DNA from: Lactuca virosa
Lineage: Eukaryota > Streptophyta > Magnoliopsida > Asterales > Asteraceae
Length of the DNA stretch: 64,000 nt
NCBI GenBank assembly: GCA_928212115.1
Contig: CAKMRJ010000001.1
Location: 183,189,029-183,253,028, forward strand
Direction of reading: 5' to 3'
Shown here: positions 1 to 11,162 of the stretch, piece after piece
Position numbering within the stretch: position 1 is the stretch's first letter
Layout of the letters: every line of letters starts with the position of its first letter
Program-made: the position numbers and the translations under genes
The notes under the pieces: model-generated
Told to the model about the DNA's origin: nothing
The model's database searches: none
The model's input: the letters and a program-made list of their open reading frames with translations, nothing else

Positions 1-156
1 TTTAACAGATAAATTCCAACACTTATTCCTTAAGTGTACTAGGCCTAAACTCCTTAGAAAGACCTTTAACAGGGCTAGACTCAATATTAATGAGTTTGGA
101 ACTCATTTGAGTTGATTGACTGGGCTTAAAAATCAAAATTTTTCCGGGTTGTCACA
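1..156 (-). repeat. gypsy-C 3' LTR, terminal part only
   Basis: Aligns by eye with 7020-7177, ending in the same CCGGGTTGTCACA. On the minus strand this is the LTR start TGTGACAACCCGG. The rest of this LTR lies left of the window. A polypurine tract (minus strand AACGGGGGATGA, about 157-168) directly abuts it, as expected for a 3' LTR. Confidence 0.85.
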
Positions 157-165
157 TCATCCCCC

Positions 166-1321
166 GTTAGATGGAATTTCGTCCCGAAATTAGCTTTCTT
201 AGCATTACTACTGGGGTTGCGCTCTCCTGATTGGCAGAATACCCACTCGTAGACTTGGCAACTTTGCCCTTCTGTTCATGATAGGATTCATACTTGGTCC
301 ATCTATCATTACCTCGTGTATACAAGTCGTATATAATTAGGGTTAGTAAGACGGTCGGATGTGCGACTCTGCCCCAGGTCCACAACCAAACAAGGAACAT
401 GAGATAGGGCGGAAACACACATACTAAATCTGCGTAATCAAAATCATATACCACCCTCGCGTATACACTGAATAGTAATAGGTGGGCTGTATTCGTCCTT
501 AGCCTCTGTGCTCGAACTTGGTCTGCTGGACGAGCGGTATTTCGTGACGGTCTGCGGATATCTGACGATAAGGCTTCGGAGGACAAAGTACTCTTCGCAT
601 GAGTACTTCGGGGTTTAGAATACGAAAGATAAAATCGAGGTTTAGGTCGGACTTTCGATACGAAGGACGAAAGTTTCGAGAACTTGCCGATCGAGGCGAT
701 AGAAACATATGAACTCAGTATGGTGAGGACCACGCCAACTCATGACGAATGAAAGCAACAGACTCTTTACTGAACAAAGTTTTGGTCAAATGAAAGAAAC
801 GTCTGATATACGACGATGTATCCCTTGTATGATCGATACTGTACTCCTAGTATGTTCGACAATGTACTCTTTGTAAATGTTCCCGTGTTTCCTGTTTTCT
901 TTTTGAAGTTAACACTCCTACGTATCGTACCGCTATGTGCGCATACATACAAACGAAAGTGCTCTAATAACTGGTGGGGATACTTTATATCATAATCCTC
1001 CTTGGTACCACTACCATCGCCTGCCATATACAAGTTATGAATATTTAACATGAACCGGGCAGTCGACTGAGTAACTCTACCTCAAATCCTCAACCAATTA
1101 AGGAATGGGGACCTAAGCAGAGTCACTCACTCTAAGTCTGCAACATCTTAGTTGCGCACAACTCTGATGTATATGGTAAGCCATAATAGCTTCTCTAAGG
1201 GATCTTTTAGTTCTCTTGAATACTGTGACCTAATTCAACATGTGAGTTGTTATAATTACTTTTAAGTGTTATCCCCAAATTTTAATCTTATATGAATATG
1301 AATTAATTTTAAAAGTAATTA
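166..1321 (-). other. gypsy-C internal segment where pol should be
   Basis: About 1.15 kb between the gag remnant and the polypurine tract. No protease, RT, RNase H or integrase motif is visible in any frame. The stretch next to the polypurine tract (minus AATTTCGGGACGAAATTCC) matches the end of the gypsy-A internal region at about 22220. Two degenerate copies of the LTR module CCACAACCAAACRAGGAAC occur at 380-398 and about 1087-1106. The segment therefore looks like LTR or leader-derived filler joined across a pol deletion. The open frame on the minus strand at 167-733 has no recognisable domain and I do not claim it as a gene. Confidence 0.5.
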
Positions 1322-2525
1322 CTATTTCGAAAACGTACCGCTACACGTCGACGACTCCAGGGTAGATTCTCCTGCGGTGATCATCAGAATGCGTCCATCC
1401 GCGCCTGAGTTCTTTACTATCGGGCAGTTCCTCTGCAAATTTCCAGCCTCACCACAACCATAGCAGGCTTGGTTTTCGCCAGCTCCGGGGACTTGGGAGT
1501 TCGGTTGAGACGGTGCCCTGCAGAAACGGACTGTGTGTCCCTTTCTGTGGCAGTTCAGACACTGCATTTCCCGGCATACTCCGGTGTGGTGAAAGCTGCA
1601 CTTTCCACACTTCGGAAGGTTTCCAGCATATCGAATGGCAGGTGCTGAAGCAGTAGGCGTCGTAGCGGCGTACATAGTGCTCGCTCGTTGCTCTTGTGGG
1701 GTGTCTTGTGTTGTTCGCTTCTTCTTTCTCTTGTTCCCCGACTTCTGATTACAGTCCTTTTCCCTCGATGGCTCGGGAATAGGGACTTTTATACCATGGC
1801 GGACTCCATGGTCGATGAGTCGCTGAGCCAGGCGTTTAGCACTATCGAACGTGGCTGGGTTAGAAGACAACACATTTCCTTGGGTCGGAGCAGTCAGAAC
1901 CCAAATGTATCTTTCTATCTTCTTGCTCTCCGAGGTAATCATCCCGGGGCATAGAGCTGCTAGCTCGCTGAACTGGTCGGGTGTAGGTCACTATGTCAGA
2001 GCCGACCATAGTGAGACCCCACAGCTCTTGTTCCAGCTTTTGAATTTCGCCTAACGGGCAATATTCCTCCCGCATTAACTCTTTTAGGTTTTCCCAACCT
2101 ATTGAGTTAGCCACTGATAGGGTCAATGACTTAACATGGCTGTTTCACCATGTTAGGGCCTTGCCAGAGAAGGTGCAGGCAGCAAACTTCACTTTGCTTC
2201 CTTCTGGGCATAAACAGATTTCGAAGATCGACTCTGTTTTCTCGAACCATTGCATTAGGGCGATGACTCCTTCAGTCCCATTAAAGGACAATGGTTGGCA
2301 TTTGGTGAAGTCCTTGTAGGAGAATTCTCTCGAGCGCCCGAGGACCTCACCTCGAGTAGAATCAGTAGGCGTTCCACCTCCATTGGTACTGATGGAGTGA
2401 TATTGAGCCATGGCTGTTGCCACAGCCGCAGCCACTACAACATTTATAGCTGCCATATCGATTTGCGAAGGAGGCGGTATTGGAGTTATCGGAGTAGTGC
2501 GTTTGTTAGATCTGCGAGGAGGCAT
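1322..2525 (-). pseudogene. Ty3/gypsy gag remnant (gypsy-C)
   Basis: Capsid/nucleocapsid protein of a gypsy element. The start at 2525 gives MPPRRSNKRTTP, nearly the same as the gypsy-A gag start (MPPRKSTRRDPP), followed by the same NVVVAAAVATAM segment. The capsid part (LSFNGTEGVIALMQWFEKTE) is followed by frame breaks near 2140 and 1940. The C-terminal piece has zinc knuckles CLNCHRKGHTVRFC and CYGCGEAGNLQRNC; in the second the metal-binding His is Asn. The reading frame stops just after CSGTFSK, where gypsy-A continues into protease. Gag survives but is frameshifted and pol is gone. Confidence 0.85.
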
Positions 2526-3626
2526 CTTTGCTAAAGGAATACAAAGATGAGACAGAATAAGTCTAAAGCAATGGACACAAGCCGAAAGCTGAAAAGACAA
2601 GGTTATCCTGGTTCTGGATGTATCGGGTCCTGACTTCCACATGGTTCTAGAAACAATTCATAAAAGAGTCTATACCTAATAAACTCTATGAATTTGAAAT
2701 AACTATCCTCGAATGAATATTTGTTTCCTGAATAACTGTTACCAGTTGCATGTAAGGAAATAATCTTAACATATAATGTGAGCAGTGTTTCCACTCGCTC
2801 ATTAAATTAACCGGATTATTATTTATTAGTGTGACGTGTAAGACATTTTGGTTACTTCGGCTGATCCTTCTTTGCAAACTTCTCATGAACTTGTTCTTGT
2901 TCCTCCTGGACTCTTCTGTTGTCTACTATGAGGAAGTGGTTACATCTATCTGGGCTGCGAGAATGAAAGTGACTAAAGAATCTATGAGCTTTAAGGTAAC
3001 TTTATGGGGTGATCCTTACGGAGTCCTCCTATAATTGTACAAGGTATTTGAAGATTAAATAGACCTTCGAATAAGTGATCCTACTCCAAAACCACACCCT
3101 TAAGAGGAATGGATAGCGAAGCGTAGACCACATATTCTAAGTCTATAAGATCTTGATCATATATAAAACTTTAGGAATATACCTTGCAAGATTATAGACC
3201 TATCCGTAAGGGTCCTTGAGTTGTCACATAAGTTATTTATATGAACTAAAATACTCCTATAGTATTCTAACGTAATGTACTTGTTCTGGTGTTCAGGTAA
3301 GTTTTAACGCTGTTGCAACACCACATCATTCCCAAACACATCTCAGTCACATCTCGAATGAATATAGTTGATCAGGCTATGTTGATCCTAGCTATGATTA
3401 CATAACTGTTCAGGTTGACGACAGTGCCCAACCTTTAAATACTTTTAGTTCTGTTCTCCTCGTGACATTAGTTCTATTATGTACATGTATAAGCAAGTAG
3501 GTATATTTTTATAATCTATAGTTATATTCTTTTATATTATATATCATTATCAGAGCACTTAAGCCCCATTGTATTTATAGTTGTATATCTTTTATCGGTT
3601 GATATACTTAGTTCACTATAAACAAT
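2526..3626 (-). other. gypsy-C leader between primer site and gag
   Basis: About 1.1 kb with no convincing coding sequence. Unlike gypsy-A, no pre-gag coiled-coil frame is visible on the minus strand. It should be the untranslated leader of the element transcript. Confidence 0.5.
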
Positions 3627-3638
3627 GCTCTGATACCA
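3627..3638 (-). other. primer binding site (initiator Met tRNA), gypsy-C
   Basis: The minus strand reads TGGTATCAGAGC, complementary to the 3' end of plant initiator tRNA-Met. It lies three bases from the LTR end at 3642, the normal place for minus-strand priming. Confidence 0.85.
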
Positions 3639-4205
3639 ATCTGTCACACCCCAAAACCGGAACGGCGGAATCGTTCGGGGGTGGAGGACGTCATGTTTAG
3701 TATCACGAGATATGTATAGAAGCAAGTAACAACCATTTCATTTCGAAAGAAAGTGTTTACAATGTGTGTGTTCACAAAACATAAAATTCATACACAAATA
3801 ACAAAACAAGACTTGAAGCTATAATGCTTCATCTTCTGAATCCCCAGCACACGAGCACCTGTCTAATAGTCTCCTGAGAATACAAGTTATTTGAAAGAGT
3901 TGATCAGCAATTAAGCTGGTGAGTTCATAAGAGGTTAGTGATGTAAGTAGTTGTAAAGTGTTGTTAAAAATGTAATGTAGTGTAAAATGGTGTTAAAATG
4001 TAGTTGTAAAATGTAGTTGTAAAATGTCGTAAGTGTAAGTCCTGTTTGAAAAGTTCGCCTGTTCCTCTAGAAAATCATATATTTCCTACTTTGATGGAAG
4101 TTTAAGTAAAATGACACTACAACCCATTCTATGGGTACTAAGTGGGTACAAGTTATATAAGACTCAGAGATAAACAAACAATCGATTGTGCGCATCTGCC
4201 CTAAG

Positions 4206-4855
4206 CTCACAACCAAACGAGGAACAGGAATTAAGGCGGATAGCACACATCCATTGGTTGTTAGATCATCGTCATATATAACCCTGGTGTAATCACTTGT
4301 TACTCATGGAGTTAATTGTAATGTTTCCTTTATATCTAATGAAAAGTTCTTTAAGAAAACCTTATTTCTATTATAAAAATAGTGACCATAGTGACAACTT
4401 TTATAATAGCTTAGTTTATACTGCTATATATAATCTAATATCGGATAGAAAGTTAATTGAGCGAATCTGCCCTAATTCCACAACCAAACGAGGAACAGGA
4501 AATAAGGCGGAAAGCACACATCCAGCTACCTATTGGGTATTAGTTTTATACATAAACATGGTGTATAAACTAAGGTATTATAGAGTTACCACCTAAGGTC
4601 TTTAAATTGTACTGGTTAATAAAATGGATTAAACCCTTTACCGGGAAGTTTCTAGTTTTGTATACCAAAAGTACTGATTTTGGAAAGTATGTTTTGTACT
4701 AGAAAAACTTGCTTTGACTCTGTGTCCTATAACCTGACCCATACCTGGTACCCTTATGATGACTTAATGTATACTAAGCATACATATATAAGAATCGGGT
4801 AGAAAATAGATTGGGTGAATTCGTTCCAAGCCCACAACCAAACAAGGAACATGAA
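4206..4855 (-). repeat. three spaced copies of a ~60-bp LTR module
   Basis: Copies at 4206-4230, 4478-4501 and 4832-4855 share CACAACCAAACGAGGAACAG, followed by AAGGCGGAnAGCACACATCC. Spacing is about 270 and 355 bp. The same module occurs once in each gypsy-A LTR (14740, 23752, reverse sense), once in the gypsy-A leader (16556), once in the solo LTR (55976) and twice, degenerate, in the gypsy-C internal region. Confidence 0.8.
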
Positions 4856-5468
4856 ATGAAGCGGAGAGCACACATCCTATTACCTGTCGGACCCTATTGG
4901 TATATATATCCTGTTATGTATACATTAAGGAATCATAAGACTAGCATTATGATCCTTCTTTTATTCGTATCCTTCTACCAAGGGTCTTCTGTTATGTGCT
5001 AGACTCGACTGTTCCGTTTGTCGTTTGTAAGAATGTATATTTCCCTAGTTTATAACTATTTGACTCGAAAATAGTTTGGGTTGGACTTTCAAGTGGTACG
5101 TCACTTTATGAAAGAAAGGAAGTGTAAGTACACAGTTGTCGTTTATAATGACATGCGGATGTACTAATAACCTAAAAACATATTTGTTTTATTACGGTTA
5201 TAATGTGAAGGCTAGAACCCTTACTATACGCTCTCCTTGTCAGGAGATTAGGGGAACTAAACACGACCTCTGCAAATTCTTGCAAGCCGTGTAATTCACA
5301 TTAAAGTATATGATCATGTATACCCAATACAACTATCACCTTTTGTTTAAAACAACGAGTTTGTGATTCATTGGTATAATTAGATCATGTATGTGTTATC
5401 ATGTTATAGCAACCTAACTTGTTTGTTGTTACTGTATCTTGTACGTTCTGTTTGTTTCCAGTAATTGT

Positions 5469-5560
5469 GTGTTCTCTCTGTATGTATTGTTGATTCTCTT
5501 CACTATCTGTTCTGTATGGTATGTTTGATTCTCTTCACTATCGTTTTGTATGTATATTGT
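5469..5560 (-). repeat. degenerate minisatellite in gypsy-C LTR
   Basis: Imperfect repetition of GATTCTCTTCACTATC and TTCTGTATG. It occupies the same relative place in the LTR as the 26-bp arrays of gypsy-A and the TTCTCTTTGTATAG array of the solo LTR. Confidence 0.6.
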
Positions 5561-6130
5561 TGTTTTTTTTTCATTGTACTAGAAGTGATGATTAGAATTC
5601 TCCTAAACTATACCTATTATAGCTTACTAATGTTCTACTTGGACTGTTACTAGAAAGACTCGTTTATCTACTAAGTTATGTTTGTACTTTAAAAACAAAG
5701 TTTTGTATAACTAGAACGTAACATAACTTTAAAAGAGTTTTGCAATGTTTGACGACTTATAAATGACATAAGTAACATTTTAGATGTTTATATAAAAACA
5801 TTTACACAATTATCATTGTGTTCAACTTGTATTCCCCCTTAAAACAGTTAAAGCAGTTAAAAGATTCATTACGGGGTATGAACTCACCTGATGTGGGTGA
5901 TTCAAACGGGTATGCGTGTAAGGATGAGAAGTTCCACGAATGAAGTCCTGAGACACAATAGGTCCTAAATGACATACAAGGACACATATTGACATGAATA
6001 TAGTGTTTATAAACAACTATATGAAAGGAAACACCTTCCGGGACTAGGAAACACCTTGATCAAGTGTTGGAATCACATGTCATTCAACAAAGGAAAGTGC
6101 AATGGCACTAAGATGAGTTTACAGTTTAGG

Positions 6131-6978
6131 GTTTACGGCCGTAAACCCATGGTAACTTCTACCATTTGGTGTTTTAAGGTCTAACAATTCAAGGTTAAGC
6201 ATACTATGATCAAGTCCAAGCCTTAGGAAGTAATTGTGGCACCATTGCACCACTTTTTTGAGTTTACGGCCCATGGACCATTCCTCATGAGTTTACGGCC
6301 GTAAAATCATGGTCAACATGGCTAAGTGTTGGTTTGAAAGGTATGGATGCTTTAAGGACTTTTGCTATATACTTGTATGAGGAAGACCAACGCAAATGAG
6401 GCTTTTGATGACTTTACGGCCCAAAGGGGTTTACGACCGTAAACTCATGGTCATTGTGAACTTGAGTGAAGTTTAAGGTCCTTCAACATCAAGGAAGTTT
6501 AAGGTCCCTAATGGCCACCAAAAAGGGGTTTACGGTCTTGGGAGTTTACGGCCGTAAACTCCCTTTGATCTTGTGTTCTTGATGTTTTCAAGCCTCTAAG
6601 CATGGATACTAACTAGATATGAAGTATAGGGAAGTGTACTTACGATCTAGAAGCTTGAAATGGTTGATATTGGCCAAGAACACTAGTGTGTGTTCTTGGT
6701 GTTCTTGGTGAAACTTGAAGATCTAAGAAAACATGATTTTTATGGATGAATCATGAGGATGAAGCTAGTTAAGAAGGATTATCAACAAACTAGAGAAAGA
6801 ACACTTACGATTTTTGAAGATCAAGCATGAAGATTGGGATGATACTTGAGAGAAAACTCATGTGTTCTTGAAGGGATAGTGAAAGAAAGATGAAGAAAGT
6901 GAAGGAATGAACTTATATGGAGGAGTTTACGGCCTACATGAGTTTACGGCCGTAAACTCCATGTTTACGGTCGTAAAC
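6131..6978 (-). repeat. palindrome cluster GTTTACGGCCGTAAAC in gypsy-C LTR
   Basis: Perfect 16-bp palindromes at 6131-6146, 6544-6559 and 6942-6957. One-base variants lie at 6291-6306, 6429-6444 (GACC) and 6963-6978 (GGTC). Many half-sites (GTTTACGG or CCGTAAAC) lie between them. The 6942 and 6963 copies are just upstream of the minus-strand TATA-like box; the others fall in the presumably transcribed part of the LTR. Confidence 0.9.
6911..6920 (-). promoter_or_regulatory. TATA-like box of gypsy-C LTR
   Basis: The minus strand reads CCATATAAGT, about 20 bases downstream of the paired palindromes at 6942-6978. Position and composition fit an LTR core promoter. Confidence 0.55.
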
Positions 6979-7177
6979 TCCATTTGATGGAGTTTAGGGC
7001 TTGATTCTTGTACTGCGGCCTTTAGCAGATAAATTCCAACACTTATTCCTTAAGTGTACTAGGCTAAAACTCCTTAGAAATATGTTTAACCGGGCTAGAA
7101 CTCAGTACTAATGAGTTTGACACTCATTTGAGTTGATTGACTGGGCTTTAAAATCAAAAAATTTCCGGGTTGTCACA

Positions 7178-7631
7178 CTCTGCTTCATGGATACTCTTAG
7201 GAGTGATCAAAGACTCCTTGGGTCTCTATAAATAGAGCTCATTCTCACTTATTAAAAAAAAATACACATCTCTGAAGTTATCTTTTCTATCTCTCTATCT
7301 ACGCATCACTTCTTACTCTCAAATCCTACTAGAATATAACTGACTACAATCTCTCTTCGGAGCAAGTCTCTTGTGACTTAATCACTAAGTTTAATCTTAC
7401 TTATTAACTTGGCTTGAATGCATTCCTCGTTATGAATCAACTTATGTGCATTCTTGATATAACAATTGTTGTCATTTCCATTTCTTTACATTTCCGCAAC
7501 TAACTTTCTAACTATCTAACTTTAACTTATTAATATTGTTGTTGAGCTTTTAGATCCTTCGAGATTAACTATTCCGCAATATACTTGTTCTAACATTTGT
7601 TCAAGTGTGTCTCAAAGTTTTTCTCTCAACA
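7178..7631 (+). repeat. copia-I 5' LTR, right part
   Basis: Matches 34220-34677 closely, including TATAAATAGAGCTC and the terminal TTTTTCTCTCAACA. Gypsy-C insertion at 7177/7178 hides the left part, which would be beyond the window. Confidence 0.88.
7227..7234 (+). promoter_or_regulatory. TATA box, copia-I 5' LTR
   Basis: TATAAATA in the context GTCTCTATAAATAGAGC, identical to the 3' LTR copy at 34272-34279. Likely core promoter of the genomic transcript. Confidence 0.75.
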
Positions 7632-7633
7632 AT

Positions 7634-7646
7634 TGGTATCAGAGCC
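7634..7646 (+). other. primer binding site (initiator Met tRNA), copia-I
   Basis: TGGTATCAGAGCC two bases after the LTR end CTCAACA. Perfect complement of the 3' end of initiator tRNA-Met. Confidence 0.88.
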
Positions 7647-7730
7647 ATAGTGATTGCTTTTTGAAAACGGAACTCTGATTTTCAAAGGGCCTTCTATACC
7701 ACTGAAGCTCATCTATTAAAAAAAACCGAA

Positions 7731-9008
7731 ATGGCACAATCGTTATCTCTGAATGTTTCCAACAGTGTTGGTGGTTCTAATCGAGCCCCAATACTGGTAG
7801 CAAATGAATATCACCACTAGTCCCAAAGAATGGAAAGATACTTAAGGAGACTTGGTAGAGATGTATGGAGATCCGTAGAAGAAGGACCACACGTCCCAGT
7901 TCTTACACCAGTCCAAACTGACGGCACTACAACCAGACTAGGAGGAGGTCAACCAGTCATGAACCGTCCCACCAAAGATGATCTCGATAAAATGGAAAAT
8001 GATGTTGTTGCTTTTTATGAAATCTCTTGTGGAGTTGCTTTTTATGAAATCTCTTGTGGAGTTGCTCCAAGGATGATCTCTTGTGGAGGAGGTTAACCAG
8101 TCATGAACCGTCCCAGTCATGAACCGTCCCACCAAGGATGATCTCGTACAACTTCGATATTATCATAAATTGCAAATCAGCAAAAGAGATCTGGGAAGTT
8201 CTCAAGAATTTGTACGAAGGCCAGAACAAGCACAAGACAAGAGCTACAACCGCACTCACTGAATTCAACAACTTCAAAGCTCATATTGGCAAACGTTTAG
8301 AAGACTCCTTCAAAAGGTTCAACCTGATAGTCACCAAGTTATCCAATGCGGGCACCATCTGAAGTAACCATGAAACAAATCTTCAGTTTCTTAATGGCTT
8401 GGGAAGACATTGGACTACGGCTAAGATGATAGTCCAAGGCGATAGACAGATTCACTCTTTGTCTCTTTACAAACTCTATGGAGAATTGCAAGCACAAGAA
8501 TCCACCGTACTCAAAGACTATGCTGACTTCGGAGGACCACTTGCTCTCATAGCACAAGCTCAAAAAATTATCTTACTCTCCCTCGTATGACACTCCACCA
8601 GTCATACGAAGCTGATTCAGAGTATGATGATGAAGAAGAATTTCAGAAGGCTATTGCTTTGGTTATCCAACAGTTCAACCGTCTACCACCTCCTTCCTTC
8701 CGCAAGAATCAACAGTTCAACCAACCCCCATTTATCGTAACTTCAACTCGCAGAATAACCATCCTCGATATCCCAAAAGTTCTCATCCACCACCACAATC
8801 TCAAAATACTCAACCAAAGGAGGCACCGCAGTCTACTCAACCATGACTCGGTACTCCCTCAGAAGACAAGACTGATGTTGTGATTTGCCACAAATGCAAC
8901 AAAGAGAATCATTTTGCAAGAGATTGTAATGCCAATGTAGTAAAAGACAGAGCATTCTACCTTAGAATGGCTCAAGAGTTGGAAGATAAGGAAAAAGCAA
9001 GGGCATAC
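7731..9008 (+). pseudogene. copia-I gag, tandem copy 1 (truncated)
   Basis: Copia capsid-type gag. The ATG at 7731 opens MAQSLSLNVSNSVGG but meets a TAG within about 30 codons, after NEYHH. Later pieces read NCKSAKEIWEVLKNLYEG, EDSFKRFNLIVTKLSNAG and RHWTTAKMIVQGDR, typical of the UBN2/Retrotran_gag family. A zinc knuckle CHKCNKENHFARDC lies near 8888-8930. Local tandem slippage at 8007-8129, a TGA near 8360 and frame changes near 8580 and 8880 disable it. It ends abruptly at about 9008, where LTR sequence begins again, so it is the first copy of a 1.7-kb tandem duplication. Confidence 0.85.
8007..8129 (+). repeat. local slippage duplications in gag copy 1
   Basis: A 27-bp unit is repeated at 8007-8033 and 8034-8060. 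A 16-bp unit CAGTCATGAACCGTCC is repeated at 8098-8113 and 8114-8129. The second gag copy has each of these once, so the expansion is specific to copy 1 and arose after the large duplication. Confidence 0.85.
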
Positions 9009-9308
9009 GTAGAATACAACTGATTATAACCTCTCTTCCGAGTAAGTCTTTCGTGACTTAATCACTAAGTTTGATCTTCCTTATTAACTCGGTTTGAATG
9101 CATTCCTTGTTATGAATCAACTTATGTGTATACTTGATATAACAATTGTTCTCATTTCTACTTCTTTACTTTCCGCAACTAACTCTCTAACTATCTAATT
9201 CTAACTTATTAATATATGTTGAGCGTTAGATCCTTCGAGATTAACTATTCCGCAATCACACTTGTTCTAACGTTTGTTCAAGTGTGTCTCTAAGTTTTTC
9301 TCTCAACA
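9009..9308 (+). repeat. internal partial copia-I LTR (duplication product)
   Basis: About 300 bp matching the right end of the copia-I LTR (compare 7333-7631), ending CTCAACA before a second primer site at 9311. It starts inside the LTR, directly after gag sequence GGGCATACG, at a TAG shared by both partners. Confidence 0.85.
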
Positions 9309-9310
9309 AT

Positions 9311-9323
9311 TGGTATCAGAGCC
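9311..9323 (+). other. second primer binding site (duplicate)
   Basis: TGGTATCAGAGCC again follows an LTR end, two bases after CTCAACA. It is part of the duplicated LTR-PBS-gag block. Confidence 0.85.
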
Positions 9324-9413
9324 ATAGTGGTTGCTTTTTGAAAACGAAACTCTGATTTTCAAAAGGGCCTTCTATACCACTGAAGCTCATTTCTTAAAAA
9401 AAAAACTTCAAAA

Positions 9414-11092
9414 ATGGCACAATCGTTATCTCTGAATGTTTCCAACAGTGTTGGTGGTTCTAACCGAGCCCCAATACTGGTAGCAAATGAATATCATCAC
9501 TAGTCACAAAGAATGGAAAGATACTTAAGGAGACTTGGTAGTGATGTTTGGCGATTCGTAGAAGAAGGACCACATGTCCCAGTCCTTACACCAGCCCAGA
9601 CTGACGGCGCTACAACCAGACTAGGAGGACGTCAACCAGTCATGAACCGTCCCACTAACGATGATCTCGATAAAATGGAAAATGATGTTGTTGCTTTTTA
9701 TGAAATCTCCTGTGGAGTTGCTCCTGACAACATCGATATTATCATAAATTGCAAATTAGCAAAAGAGATCTGGGAAGTTCTCAAGATTTGTACGAAGGCT
9801 CAGAACAAGCACAAGACAAGAAACTTACTACCGTACTTAATGAGTTCAACAACTTCAAAGCTCATACTGGCGAGAGTTTGGAAGACTCCTTTAAAAGGTT
9901 CAACCTGATAGTCACCAAGTTATCCAATGCGGGCACCATCCGCAGTAACCACGAAACAAATCTTCATTTTCTTAATGGCTTGGGAAGACATTGGACTACG
10001 GCTAAGATGATTGTCCAGGGCGATAGAAAGATTCACTCTTTCTCACTCTACAAGCTCTATGGAGAGCTGCAAGCACAAGAATCCACCGTACTCAAAGACT
10101 GTGCTGACTTCGGAGGACCAATTGCTCTCATAACACAAGCCCCACCGCAGTCACTCTACTCTCCATCGTATGACACTCCACCACAGTCATACGAAGCTGA
10201 CTCAGAGTATGATGATGAAGAAGAATTTTAGAAGGCTATTGCTCTGGTTAGTCAACAGTTCAACCGTCTACCACCTCCTTCCTTCCGCAAGAATCAACAG
10301 TTCAACAAACCTCCATTCAACCGTAACTTCGGTTCTCAGAATAACCATTCTCGATATTCCAAAAGTTCTCATCCACCACCGCAATCTCAAATTAATCAAC
10401 CAAAGGAGGTACCGTAGTCTCCTCAAACCACTGACTCTGGTACTCCCTCAGAAGACAAGACTGATGTTCTAATTTGTCACAAATGCAACAAAGAGAATCA
10501 CTTTACAAGAGATTGTAAGGCCAATGTAGTAAAAGACAGAGCATTCTACCTTAGAATGGCTCAAGAGTTGGAAGATAAGGAAAAGGAAAGGGCATACGTA
10601 GCCCATGTCAAGAGAGACCATCAAGTTTGGTCATCCAGAGACGAAGATGAAGCCATCAGCAGTGTCAAAGGAAAAGGGAAAATCTGCATGGTGGCAACTG
10701 CGGATGATGATGGGTCTACAGAGCTGGAAAAGAACTACTGCTACATGGCAAAGGATGGAACTCTAAGCATCGTCGAACAGGTAAAACTTATGTTCCAAAC
10801 TCTAAACTATATCATGCATGACTGTCAGCCCTACATAGATGATCATAATGACACTTGTGTTGCCGTCCTTACAGACTATAACAAAGCCTTAGATGAAAAG
10901 AACATTGTGTCCCAAGAGATGTTCCACGTGAGAGGACGACTGGATAACAAAACACCCAAAATGGCTATGTTAGAGAAGGACCTAGAGTTAGAAAAAGATG
11001 CAAGAATGTTGAGTGAAACCCAATTAGAGATAGCTTTGAACCAGAGAGATTTAGCTCAGAGTGAAATTGTACGCTTAAATCTCTTAATGTGA
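9414..11092 (+). pseudogene. copia-I gag, tandem copy 2
   Basis: Second, longer gag copy: ATG at 9414, the same early TAG after NEYHH as copy 1, then the capsid domain (about 9513-10140) with a frameshift near 9786. A TAG follows at 10229 after DSEYDDEEEF. The zinc knuckle CHKCNKENHFTRDC is near 10477-10518. The segment 10556-11092 is open for 178 codons (MAQELEDKEKERAYV onward) and ends in a Glu/Lys/Leu-rich stretch likely to form a coiled coil (near LEKDLELEKDARML). The frame is lost at 11090. Confidence 0.85.
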
Positions 11093-11162
11093 AAAATTGT
11101 TTTAATGAAAGTGAAGCTATTGAAAATTTGGTAAACAATGGAACCGTGGACAATACACACAA

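Larger units (their letters stand above)
1..7177 (-). mobile_element. gypsy-C: pol-less Ty3/gypsy element with giant LTRs (cut by window start)
   Basis: Minus-strand element. Its 5' LTR is 3642-7177, the primer site 3627-3638, a gag remnant 1322-2525, a polypurine tract just above 157, and the first part of its 3' LTR is 1-156. The ends of the two LTR copies match (compare 1-156 with 7020-7177). LTR termini are TGTGACAACCCGG and GGGGTGTGACA, as in gypsy-A and the solo LTR at 54724, so these are one family. The internal region is only about 3.5 kb and holds no protease, RT or integrase, so the element is non-autonomous. It lies inside the 5' LTR of copia-I. The right flank starts CTCTG; the matching left target duplication is outside the window. 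Confidence 0.85.
3642..7177 (-). repeat. gypsy-C 5' LTR (3536 bp)
   Basis: Begins and ends with TGTGACA-type termini and is followed on the minus strand by the primer site. It is 0.7 kb longer than the gypsy-A LTRs. Inside are three spaced copies of the CCACAACCAAACGAGGAACAGG module (4206, 4478, 4832), a short-repeat array near 5469-5560, and six palindromes of the GTTTACGGCCGTAAAC type (6131-6978). A TATA-like box on the minus strand lies at 6911-6920. Short open frames inside it have no recognisable domain. Confidence 0.88.

Noticed and set aside
1688..2534. Plus-strand frames over gypsy-C gag
   Set aside because: Antisense to a recognised gag; no domain.
6131..6978. CRISPR-like spaced repeats
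   Set aside because: Spacing is irregular, the repeats are perfect palindromes inside an LTR, no cas genes, and the DNA is eukaryotic.
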